From assembly GCA_034669145.1 (NCBI GenBank), contig JAXDNY010000174.1, positions 1 to 64,000 on the forward strand: DNA of 64,000 bases, in the 5' to 3' direction. The DNA is from PALSA-894 sp034669145 (GTDB lineage: Bacteria; Pseudomonadota; Alphaproteobacteria; Rhizobiales; Xanthobacteraceae). A program made the translations under genes and the position numbers. The notes under the pieces are model-generated. The model was not told the DNA's origin, ran no database searches, and saw only the letters and a list, made by a program, of their open reading frames with translations. Positions 41,720-49,265 of this stretch are shown piece after piece (the first letter of the stretch is position 1; each line of letters begins with the position of its first letter).

Positions 41720-41833
41720 TCAATCCGAAATTCTAGTGCGCAGCTTCTCAAGCTCCTGCCTGAGCGAGGTGACGGAACGGGATAGCAAGAACACCGCAAT
41801 GCTGAGGGTGAAGATCATGATGTATGTAAGCAC
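41720..41833 (-). CDS. 37-residue membrane peptide with a coiled-coil tail
   Basis: GTG 41833 with AAAGGAG eight bases upstream; stop at 41720 and a terminator right after. Residues 1-19 are a hydrophobic helix (YIMIFTLSIAVFLL) and the rest is a heptad-like helix (LRQELEKLRTRISD). It is an independent transcription unit between ParB and the 42004 membrane protein. No family is recognised. Similar tiny TM proteins occur at 39221 and 58639. Confidence 0.6.
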   Translation of the reverse strand: MLTYIMIFTLSIAVFLLSRSVTSLRQELEKLRTRISD

Positions 41834-42003
41834 GAAGTGGCTCCTTTTGAGCGACCGGAGCCTGCCCCTCCGGAAAAGCACGATGGGGCCGCGGCAGGAG
41901 CGGCTAGGGTGAATGGGAGAACCGCAGAAAGCGGCGCGCTCTTAGTTGACAACCTAAGGTTCGAAGACAGAATGTTGTTTGGTTGAGACTTGGTGCCGCA
42001 GAA

Positions 42004-42714
42004 ATGCAGGGCTTTGACAAGTACAGCGGTTATCTTGCGCTCTTCACGGCGTTGCTCGCCGTCGGGGGAGCGCTGGAGACGTTCACGAATCTGGGTCTGC
42101 TCGCCAAGTTGTTCGTAATCGCAATCGCCTCGCTCAGCGTATCGCTTTACTGCGCAAGCGTCCTCGCTGCGCGGATCAAGCCAGATCCGGCGATAGTCGG
42201 GTTCGGCGCGACTGCGGGCCCATTGTCGAAGAAACGGATTGTTTTGGCTATTCTCGGACTGGCAATTGTGGCCGGGATCGGAATTGGATTGGCGATCTTC
42301 GTCACCGTGCGGTTTGCCGCGCGTTTCGATGAAAGGGTCTCAACCGACACATCCGTCGTGACGCTGACAGCCGCCTATGCCAAGATTGAGCGAATAACCG
42401 TTCAGTTGCCGGCTCAAAGGCAATCGGCCTGCACGTGGGTTGATACCAGCACGCGCCGATCCGAACGACTTGATCTGCAAATGATCGATTTCAGTTCGGC
42501 CACCCCGAAACTTCAAATAGATAATTTCTACTATCCCCAAGGCCTGGAGATCAGGTGCAAGCCGCCGGGAGTCGTCCGCGCGAATGTTCAACCGGCGTCT
42601 GCCGCATTCTATCATTCGGAAGACATCAGCTCGTTGAGGCTATGGATAATGTTTATGGGAGGAGTGATATGGCTCGTCGCATGCATACGACTCGCGCAGT
42701 TGTTGCGGCAGTAG
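42004..42714 (+). CDS. Membrane protein of unknown function
   Basis: 236 residues from ATG 42004 (TTG 41983 also open). Four hydrophobic helices: about 8-24, 30-53, 76-103 and 214-232. Between the third and fourth is a domain of about 110 residues (FDERVSTDTSVVTLTAAYAKIERITVQ...), probably extracytoplasmic. No family is recognised. It overlaps the next gene by 46 bases, so the two are coupled. Confidence 0.65.
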   Translation: MQGFDKYSGYLALFTALLAVGGALETFTNLGLLAKLFVIAIASLSVSLYCASVLAARIKPDPAIVGFGATAGPLSKKRIVLAILGLAIVAGIGIGLAIFVTVRFAARFDERVSTDTSVVTLTAAYAKIERITVQLPAQRQSACTWVDTSTRRSERLDLQMIDFSSATPKLQIDNFYYPQGLEIRCKPPGVVRANVQPASAAFYHSEDISSLRLWIMFMGGVIWLVACIRLAQLLRQ

Positions 42715-43283
42715 TGCTGCTCGGAACTCTCAATGCCGCCGCAAGCCAGTCGGCGCTGCGGCATCCCGGCAGGGTCTTGGAATTTCAGTCACAGAAGCCG
42801 CTTTCTGTCGCGGTGAAAGCTTGGCCAAATTCCAAGGAATCCGGCAAGGATGGCAGCAATTGCCCTCTCTATGGAGATTCACCCCTGGATTCCACAACAT
42901 CCGGTTCGAGCGGTGCCTTCGCGGTGACGATCAAGCAAGACAAGGCGACCTATACCGCGGTATACTGTCATAGCGCCTACGTCACGCGTGTTGATCGTGA
43001 TATTCCGAATGGGAAGAAGAACGGGGAAGCCGTGATACCGACGCCGACCTTTCTCTATCCCGTTGATGCGAAGGCAGTGGCCATAGATCCCTCGACCCTT
43101 GAAGACACCGTGACACGCAGGATCATTGGGTTGCTGAATGATTTGGCCTACATCAGAAAAATTGACCCGGAGCTATTAAAGCGAGCGATAGGCGATCTTG
43201 CAAAGGACGTGTCGACGTCCTCAAATCAGCGTTCGAACGTGATCTTGAGGTTCACTGAAATCATACAAGCTTGGGACGAATAA
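42669..43283 (+). CDS. Secreted protein of unknown function, coupled to the membrane protein
   Basis: 204 residues from ATG 42669 with GGAGGAG upstream, inside the preceding gene. A signal peptide (RAVVAAVVLLGTLNAAASQ) ends near residue 31. The mature part is beta-like with two conserved-looking Cys (SNCPLYGD; AVYCHSAYV) and a helical C-terminus. LEFQSQKPLSVAVKAWP and GAFAVTIKQDKATYTAVYC suggest a small Ig-like or carboxypeptidase-regulatory-like domain. No family is recognised. Confidence 0.65.
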   Translation: MARRMHTTRAVVAAVVLLGTLNAAASQSALRHPGRVLEFQSQKPLSVAVKAWPNSKESGKDGSNCPLYGDSPLDSTTSGSSGAFAVTIKQDKATYTAVYCHSAYVTRVDRDIPNGKKNGEAVIPTPTFLYPVDAKAVAIDPSTLEDTVTRRIIGLLNDLAYIRKIDPELLKRAIGDLAKDVSTSSNQRSNVILRFTEIIQAWDE

Positions 43284-43361
43284 ACGAGAGAAGATCATAA
43301 AATTAGGTATAGTATTGGCTTGACGTTCCATTTTCGCAAGCTTTTTCGCTTGCCAAAAAAT

Positions 43362-43608
43362 GGCGCATGGACGAGAGCGTAGCGAAGACCATTCGCCAGC
43401 CCCGAGACCGGTTAACAAGGCAGCCGCAGGAAGCGTAAGCATAGCGCCGCCACCGGCGGGACGTGGGACCGACTGCCTCCGGCGAGGGGTTCCATAGCCA
43501 CTTCCGCGTGGGATCGTCACCGCCTGGCCGAAACCTGCTCCCGCAATAAGCGGGGTCTGCGGCGGCTCGGGGCGAAGCCCAGAGCCCGCCGGCGCAGCCG
43601 GACGCGCC
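43362..43608. repeat. Long direct repeat, copy 1 (about 247 bp)
   Basis: Starting GGCGCATGGACGAGAGCG and ending GGACGCGCC, this G+C-rich block aligns along its length with 48973-49197 in the same orientation (stretches such as GAAGACCATTCGCCAGCCC and GCATAGCGCCGCC are identical). It is non-coding as far as can be told. With 43284-43361 it fills the gap between two genes. Confidence 0.8.
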
Positions 43609-43706
43609 ACGGCAAGAAATGCTTATCTCCGACTCAGGAAAACGCGGCTACGTATCGTCGAACCGCGGCCGCAAAACGAGGCAAGCTGCCACGCTGGAGC
43701 GATATC

Positions 43707-44459
43707 ATGACTGCACAAGACCATCCGTCTTTCGGGCGACCGATAGACTCCGGCGCGGCGATTTGGCGGTACATGAGCTCCGACAAATTCGCGTGGATGC
43801 TGCGAACCGGATCGCTGTTCTTCTGCCGCAGCGATAAATTTGCCGATCCGCTCGAAGGGCACTTTACGAAAGTGAACCCGTACATCGAGGACCTCTGGGT
43901 CGCTCACCAGCGTGACGGAGGATTTGGCGTGTCGGGTGCCTCAGAGGAGGAGCTGCGACGCGGCTACCGCATGATGCTGTCCGTCGTCCATAAGGATAAG
44001 ACGAGCACATTCGTCAACTGCTGGCACATGAACGAGGTGGAATCGCCCGGAATGTGGGCTTCGTTCGCCGCGGCGCATGAATGCGTGTGCATAAGGTCAA
44101 GCTTCGATCGACTTCACCGCCTGCTGCCCGACCAATGCTTCGTCGGCGGCGTCAGGTACATCGACTACGACAGAGACTTCATCGACCCCCTCAACAGTCT
44201 TAACTTCGTCGGCCACAAGGATATCCGTTACAGGGAAGAGCGGGAGATTCGCGCGGTCGTTTGGGGAAGCGACGCTGCGAGCAAGTTTGGTGCGATTGCC
44301 GATGTTGGCATCGGAGTTCCCATCGACCTCGCATCTTTGATCACCGCCGTGCATACCAGTCCAAGTGCCGACGATCGGTATGAGCAGACGGTGGCCGCAC
44401 TCTGTCGATCGCATGGATTGGACGTTGTCGTCGAAAGGTCGCGGGTGAGGCCAACCTGA
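43707..44459 (+). CDS. DUF2971 family protein
   Basis: 250 residues. IWRYMSSDKFAWMLRTGSLFFCRSDKFADPLEG is the DUF2971 opening, with CWHMNEVESPGMWASFAAAHECVCIRSS in the middle and YREEREIRAVVW later. Members are common beside mobile elements and defence loci with no proven function. ATG 43707 sits in the gap after the repeat; a short parB remnant follows. Confidence 0.78.
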   Translation: MTAQDHPSFGRPIDSGAAIWRYMSSDKFAWMLRTGSLFFCRSDKFADPLEGHFTKVNPYIEDLWVAHQRDGGFGVSGASEEELRRGYRMMLSVVHKDKTSTFVNCWHMNEVESPGMWASFAAAHECVCIRSSFDRLHRLLPDQCFVGGVRYIDYDRDFIDPLNSLNFVGHKDIRYREEREIRAVVWGSDAASKFGAIADVGIGVPIDLASLITAVHTSPSADDRYEQTVAALCRSHGLDVVVERSRVRPT

Positions 44460-44467
44460 ACCCGTCA

Positions 44468-44547
44468 ACGATAATGCCGCTCTTGCCTCGGGTGCGCCCT
44501 ACGTCGCGCTCAGACGGGACAAGCTTGTCCAGTGCGAGGTCCGATAA
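44468..44547 (-). pseudogene. Remnant of a parB-like 5' end
   Basis: On the minus strand the codons for DLALDKLVPSERDVGRTRGKSGI match the start of the 39577-41466 ParB protein (DITLDKLVPSDRNVRRTRGKTGI), then similarity stops. It is a leftover of a recombined or duplicated parB. 44548-44745 holds nothing else supportable. Confidence 0.75.
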
Positions 44548-44745
44548 CCACTTCGCGGGAGGAGTTGACAGGAAGCGCTGGGACACGCCGCTGGTTTAGC
44601 CTGCCTCTTGAAGGCTAGATCGTGTCGGAAAAGCAGGCCAGATCAACCGGGCTAGCCGAGGCGGCGGCGCCGCCACGCGCTCCGTCTTCACGTCCGTGCT
44701 GAATTGACCTTCGCTGCCCGCATGCGGGGCTTCTTTCCACTCAAT

Positions 44746-47109
44746 CTATGCCCGGAAGTTCGGCTTGTTGCCGAACGCCCCTATAAGGTCATTTTGAAGA
44801 TCCTCAAAAGTGTATTGCTCTTCCGCATACTTTATTTTCCGTCGTTGAGTGACTGCCGATCTGAGTTCCGTCAAAGTGTTGGAGAAAAACCAGGATGGAA
44901 TGCTAAGCCAATTCGTCGCAACAGCCCAGTCCTCAATAAGCCCAGGATATTGCTTCGCGAGGGAGCTTTCGCGTAGCCGGAATTCCCGCAACTCCTTCCG
45001 GTCATAGTAGATCAGGTGTTTTGCAAAGGTCGTAACCGTCGGAACGAACGCATCAAAATAATTGTATGCAGATATATTCGGATTATCGGCAAATCTATAA
45101 AACCTAACTCTCTTGGAGTCACTGACCGCTAGGCGATGCAGTGGGGTATCCAAAGCGAGGAAATACAACCAGTCCACATACGCAAACGAAAAGTCCAAAA
45201 TGAACCGACCTTTTTTTGATACCTGGACAAAGCTCTTTATTCCCTCGAACCGCGGCGACGACGCAGGAAAAAACGGACTCTGATATGAGAATGCCTGTAC
45301 ATCAATGAGTCCAAAGGCGATAAAATCCTCTAAATGCGTCACCAACAAGTCCGGATGGTATCCGAAACTCGAGTGAACAACCGAGAGCGCATCCTGGGCA
45401 GGCAATGGGCGCTGTTCAATAAAGCGAAGCAAGCGGTACCCTGCAAGCCCGTGCCAAATCGATTGCATCGCCGCAGTCTGCGCTTGATCGAACCAAAATA
45501 TATTTGGGAAGACATCGCCTCGTGGAATCTGCACACTGCGATGCTTACGCTCGTGCGGGCGAGAATCTAAGAAGTATCGGCCGCCCAAGACCATATATTC
45601 AAGCATCCGGCGATTGTGATCGAAACCACGGACGCGATGCTGTTCTGCCACTCCCCGGGATCGATATGCTCGGATGGTACAGTCCAGCAGCGCACGAATA
45701 TCGTTGTCAAAAACCGTCTCGATGATTCCCGCTTCCGATACGTCGTGATCGAATTTGATTTTCGCCAACTTCTCTACCGACGATAGGATATTTGATATTT
45801 CAGTGGAAACAGTGGAAAGAAATGTGCGGAGGCAGTCGACGAACTCCGATACAGTCTCGTCGAGTGAAATTGCAGCAGTTGGATTGCGATGATTATATTC
45901 CGCGATCCCTTTCCGGGCCGCCGCCCGCTGCTCTGCAAACGCGCCGTCTCCGTCCAATGCCACTATCTTTTTTTCGATAATTGAACGAACGATCGGGACC
46001 ATGAGCTGAATAACCCAAAAGTTGATCCCAGGTGGAGTCATTTTCTGGTTATCGTTATATCCGTACCAGATAGTGTCAAATGAAACCTCCGGAATAGTCT
46101 CGGGCCTAGCAACAACGAGAACCTTCGACTTCTCGTTGTCGGTCAGGTCCCGGATCGTTGAGATGAAGTCTGTGGTTTCCGAGCAAGCATTCTTGTATTG
46201 AGCATTGTCCTTACTCCACGCAATGTTGTCGATGCCGTCTACAATGGAAAGGATGCCGTATCCGGCGTTTCGTAGGAGCTCCGAGAAAGCTGTCCATACT
46301 TCCAGTGTTCTATCGAAAAGCCGCCGATTTTGTTTTTGGAAAACAGCGTGTACCGTCCGTTCGCTCAGATATTCGCCTTGATGAAGTCGATTAATTCGCT
46401 CGCAAAGGGCGGAGAACTCTTCTACGTACTCCGAGAATTTAAATTCTGAGTATTGGTACTTGTCATCAGCTTCCGTTGCAATCAACGAGAACAACGAACT
46501 GATCCGCGCTGGATCAATTATCAGGAAGCCACTATAGAACAAAATGACATAGACCGCGTGTACTATATAGTAGTTTTTTACAGTAGCCTGTGCACTATCA
46601 ATGGTTCTATCATATTTTAATCTGTACACTTTGGACATATCCACTCGGAACCATGTATATGACCATTCGTCTTCGAGGACTCTAGACCTGTGGTTCAGCC
46701 ACCGATTGACCAGGTTTGTTTTGCCAATTCCTCGCGCGCCGACTAAGGCAACATAGTTTGAGTCAATAAGATACTTCTCAAGCATGTTCGAGATTGTGTC
46801 ATACGAGGTAATTTGCGTGCCGCTCTCAGTCAACTGGGCGCGAGGCGCTTCAAGCGCGTAGGCAGCATCTAACCGGGTGACTGAGTCCGCACGGCTCGGG
46901 TTTGCCGGTTGCCCACGGATAACCGTATTGATGAGATCAATTACGGCTGCAACTCCTAGAGCCGACTTACTTGGCACTTTATCCGGGTCGTCATGCCTGA
47001 CTGTTGTCCGGCTAATGGGCGAGACATAATTTGAGTTTGCAACGTCCGGGTCAAATGCTGAAGTTATTTCGCTTCTTAGACGTTCAGCGAGTTCTTGAAT
47101 ATCAGTCAT
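44746..47109 (-). CDS. Large P-loop NTPase (STAND/AAA-like), candidate defence protein
   Basis: 787 residues. Walker A is LVGARGIGKTNLVNRW (Gly124-Thr131), and ILSIVDGIDNIAW (about 300) is a Walker B-like strand. After it, KVLVVARPETIPE is a sensor-like strand typical of STAND or KAP-type ATPases. The C-terminal 400 residues are helical and aromatic-rich, a likely sensor domain. Base composition is distinctly AT-richer than the core genes, a sign of transfer. It is last in a four-gene operon after a 2-TM protein. No named family is recognised. Confidence 0.8.
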   Translation of the reverse strand: MTDIQELAERLRSEITSAFDPDVANSNYVSPISRTTVRHDDPDKVPSKSALGVAAVIDLINTVIRGQPANPSRADSVTRLDAAYALEAPRAQLTESGTQITSYDTISNMLEKYLIDSNYVALVGARGIGKTNLVNRWLNHRSRVLEDEWSYTWFRVDMSKVYRLKYDRTIDSAQATVKNYYIVHAVYVILFYSGFLIIDPARISSLFSLIATEADDKYQYSEFKFSEYVEEFSALCERINRLHQGEYLSERTVHAVFQKQNRRLFDRTLEVWTAFSELLRNAGYGILSIVDGIDNIAWSKDNAQYKNACSETTDFISTIRDLTDNEKSKVLVVARPETIPEVSFDTIWYGYNDNQKMTPPGINFWVIQLMVPIVRSIIEKKIVALDGDGAFAEQRAAARKGIAEYNHRNPTAAISLDETVSEFVDCLRTFLSTVSTEISNILSSVEKLAKIKFDHDVSEAGIIETVFDNDIRALLDCTIRAYRSRGVAEQHRVRGFDHNRRMLEYMVLGGRYFLDSRPHERKHRSVQIPRGDVFPNIFWFDQAQTAAMQSIWHGLAGYRLLRFIEQRPLPAQDALSVVHSSFGYHPDLLVTHLEDFIAFGLIDVQAFSYQSPFFPASSPRFEGIKSFVQVSKKGRFILDFSFAYVDWLYFLALDTPLHRLAVSDSKRVRFYRFADNPNISAYNYFDAFVPTVTTFAKHLIYYDRKELREFRLRESSLAKQYPGLIEDWAVATNWLSIPSWFFSNTLTELRSAVTQRRKIKYAEEQYTFEDLQNDLIGAFGNKPNFRA

Positions 47110-47126
47110 TAGGGAATAGCTCGCGT

Positions 47127-47588
47127 TTAGTTGCTGTCGGTACGAAAGAGTTTGAGGATGTCCTGAATGCGGTCCATCACCCTAGAGAGGACACGAACCA
47201 ACACTAGCGCACCAAGCGCGATGCTTATGATTCCAACGTTCGTGGAGGTGATTCTGAATCCAAATGCATCCAACTCGGAATGTCCGGTAGCTCCGAGGTA
47301 AACGAGGCCGAGCCCAGCAAGAATGAATGCTAGGGCAGCAATAGTAACGGCGATGATGACCAAATAGAATAGTCCGCGCGCCTGGCGGAAGTGATCGCGG
47401 TGATTCACGCCCGAACCTTGGATATAAAGTGCCAAAGATTCCAGACTTTGGATGTGGATGGTCTGTCTGATGAAATCAGACGGGAGTCGACGTTCTTCAC
47501 CAATCCAGGGGCCGTAGCGAGCCCCCACCTCAGACGGCTGTATACGCGGTCGGTCGTCCGAACCGCCCTCTTCGTTGGTAGAGTTCAT
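47127..47588 (-). CDS. Two-TM protein of the P-loop NTPase operon
   Basis: 153 residues from ATG 47588 (with GGGGA upstream; GTG 47621 would add 11). The N-terminal 75 residues are soluble and charged (GSDDRPRIQPSEVG). TM1 spans about 76-100 (LFYLVIIAVTIAALAFILAGLG) and TM2 about 118-138 (VGIISIALGALVLVRVL). The tail (DRIQDILKLFRTDSN) is short. It lies 17 bases before the NTPase gene. A membrane effector controlled by the NTPase is a reasonable guess. Confidence 0.75.
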   Translation of the reverse strand: MNSTNEEGGSDDRPRIQPSEVGARYGPWIGEERRLPSDFIRQTIHIQSLESLALYIQGSGVNHRDHFRQARGLFYLVIIAVTIAALAFILAGLGLVYLGATGHSELDAFGFRITSTNVGIISIALGALVLVRVLSRVMDRIQDILKLFRTDSN

Positions 47589-47634
47589 CAGGTGGTGTCC
47601 CCGTTCGATGGATACCACCACAACGCGTGCTTGG

Positions 47635-47892
47635 CTATGCCGGTTCTCTGATTTTTTTCCCGGAATGACGCCTAGCGCCCATCAGCGCGGGGGTTTGAAT
47701 CTCCTTGTATGTCTTTCCGGTTTCATCGACCGCGGCAATCATAAGGCCATTACTGGCTTCCGTTGCGGCCCACCCAAGGAGCATCAGAGCATTCTCGATT
47801 ACGTCTTTCTTCGTGCGTAGATCGCACATTTTCATCAATGTCGTGAGCAACGCATCGTGCGTTTCGGTCAAATCCAACTGTAGCCGTGCCAT
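47635..47892 (-). CDS. Small ribbon-helix-helix-like protein
   Basis: 85 residues from ATG 47892. The start MARLQLDLTETHDALLTTLMKMCDLRTKKDVIENALMLLGW reads as a beta strand followed by two helices with a hydrophobic pattern like antitoxin/RHH repressors. The tail is basic. It is second in the operon and could be the autoregulator. The RHH call is by pattern only. Confidence 0.6.
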   Translation of the reverse strand: MARLQLDLTETHDALLTTLMKMCDLRTKKDVIENALMLLGWAATEASNGLMIAAVDETGKTYKEIQTPALMGARRHSGKKIREPA

Positions 47893-47908
47893 GTTCGCTG
47901 TCCTTTTA

Positions 47909-48094
47909 TTAGGCATCCACAGAACCGGATTCGTGTGCGCTTTCGTCCTTTTTCTTGGACGGACCCAAACGGCCAATGGGCATTTCCTTCCAGCGTAGAA
48001 GCAGAGCTAGCACCTCTTCCAAGCTTTCGAACTTGGCGATCTCAGCTAGTTTGCGAAATCCTCGAAGGGACCTCGTTCCCATGTGCTTCTCCAC
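47909..48094 (-). CDS. Small protein, first gene of the P-loop NTPase operon
   Basis: 61 residues from ATG 48094. It is basic and helical (LRGFRKLAEIAKFESLEEVLALLLRWKEM) with a charged tail. No family is recognised. It lies about 100 bases downstream of a strong promoter and 16 bases before the RHH-like gene. Confidence 0.55.
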   Translation of the reverse strand: MEKHMGTRSLRGFRKLAEIAKFESLEEVLALLLRWKEMPIGRLGPSKKKDESAHESGSVDA

Positions 48095-48197
48095 TCAGCA
48101 TTGGCGGTTCAGCCGCCGCCGATTCTGGCCGCTTGCTAGTGTCCATACACCCCTTCCTGATCCGTGGTCGCCTGTTGCTAGATGACTAATTGCGCAG

Positions 48198-48226
48198 GTT
48201 ATACACCAATCATGCGGGTAAGTCAA
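48198..48226 (-). promoter_or_regulatory. Sigma70-type promoter of the P-loop NTPase operon
   Basis: On the minus strand TTGACT (48226-48221) and TATAAC (48203-48198) are exactly 17 bp apart. Transcription would start near 48190 and read the four genes down to 44746. The divergent DUF1902-like gene starts 140 bp to the right. The remainder of 48095-48368 holds nothing else clear. Confidence 0.7.
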
Positions 48227-48368
48227 CTGCAAACATGATGGCTCAAGTAGTTGATTCTGCATCATTGCCCCCGAACAAAATGCGATAGACCTCTTGCTTT
48301 GAAGGGCGTATGAAATAGCTAAAGGTTGTACCCACCCACACGACTCGCAGCTTTGAAAAGGATAGGCC

Positions 48369-48617
48369 ATGACGCTTGTGCTTGAGAAAGAGCAGGTCGT
48401 TCGTATCATTGCCGAAAAAGGAAAAGCTGGCCTCTTCTACGCCACAAGCCCGGACCTGAAGGGGCTTCTCGTGGCAGAGCGCAACATGGATGCGCTGAAC
48501 AAGAACATTCCGTCCGCTGTCGCCAATCTCTATCTCGCGCGTGGCCGGCAGGTGGTCGTGAAAAGAGCCGATAACGACCCCGGTTATCATTCTGCGTGGG
48601 TGGCCGAACCGGCCTAG
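48369..48617 (+). CDS. DUF1902/HicB-like small protein
   Basis: 82 residues; ATG 48369 with AAAGGA upstream. GLFYATSPDLKGLLVAERNMDALNKNIPSAVANLYLARG is the DUF1902/HicB-type partial RNase H fold. Such proteins are antitoxin-like or regulators; no HicA partner with a dsRBD is adjacent, so it may be a solitary copy. Confidence 0.7.
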   Translation: MTLVLEKEQVVRIIAEKGKAGLFYATSPDLKGLLVAERNMDALNKNIPSAVANLYLARGRQVVVKRADNDPGYHSAWVAEPA

Positions 48618-48639
48618 ACCCCGAGTCCCGTCTAGGCGG

Positions 48640-48816
48640 CTAGCTCACGTCAAAACGTTTTTTGATCTGCTCGATGGTTTCGGCGCGTTGTTCCGGCGTC
48701 TGCCATTTGCCGTCGGGCACGCTGTAAACCTCGCCATCCTTTTCAAACACGCCGGGTACACTGGTCGGCTTCAAACCAAGCCTTCTAATGGCCGCATAGT
48801 ACGCGTCGTTCGTCAT
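48640..48816 (-). CDS. Small hypothetical protein
   Basis: 58 residues from ATG 48816 (MTNDAYYAAIRRLGLKPTSVPGVFEKDGEVYSVPDGKW). The order helix, beta hairpin, helix (TPEQRAETIEQIKKRF) looks like a small folded domain. It is convergent with the DUF1902-like gene. No family is recognised. Confidence 0.55.
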   Translation of the reverse strand: MTNDAYYAAIRRLGLKPTSVPGVFEKDGEVYSVPDGKWQTPEQRAETIEQIKKRFDVS

Positions 48817-48972
48817 GGCTATCGCCGCCCCCGCTTCAAAATGCAGCCACCGCAAGAATTCTCTTGTAACAACTAGAGATGCAGTCTTTCAAGCGGGCTC
48901 GCGGGAGCAACGGCTTGTGGCAAGATCTCTTCGATGTGAGCCTGTGGACATAGGATAACCAGAAGAAAAGAA

Positions 48973-49197
48973 GGCGCATGGGCGAGAGCGCAGCGAAGAC
49001 CATTCGCCAGCCCTGTAATCGTTTAACAGGGCAGCCGCAGGAGCGTCAGCATAGCGCCGCCGCAGGCGGGACGCGGGACCGACTGCGCCCGGCGAAGGGT
49101 TCAATATCGGCGCGCGGGATCGTCACCGGAAGGCCGAGACGCGATCTGCGCGGCTCGGGGCGAAGCGTAGAGCCCGCTCCCCGCGAAGCGGACGCGC
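48973..49197. repeat. Long direct repeat, copy 2 (about 225 bp)
   Basis: Same block as 43362-43608, same orientation, about 20 bp shorter. The two copies flank the DUF2971 gene, parB remnant and four-gene NTPase operon. 48817-48972 and 49198-49265 contain no gene. Confidence 0.8.
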
Positions 49198-49265
49198 ACA
49201 CAATCTGTGACACTGAACACACTTAACGATCCAGCCCGCGCTCACGGTCTCGACGCAATCCCGGT

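Noticed and set aside
43221..49104. Short minus-strand frames with GEWSSLRSRPCA in both 230-bp repeats
   Set aside because: The frames differ at both ends and have no start signals; they reflect the shared DNA repeat.
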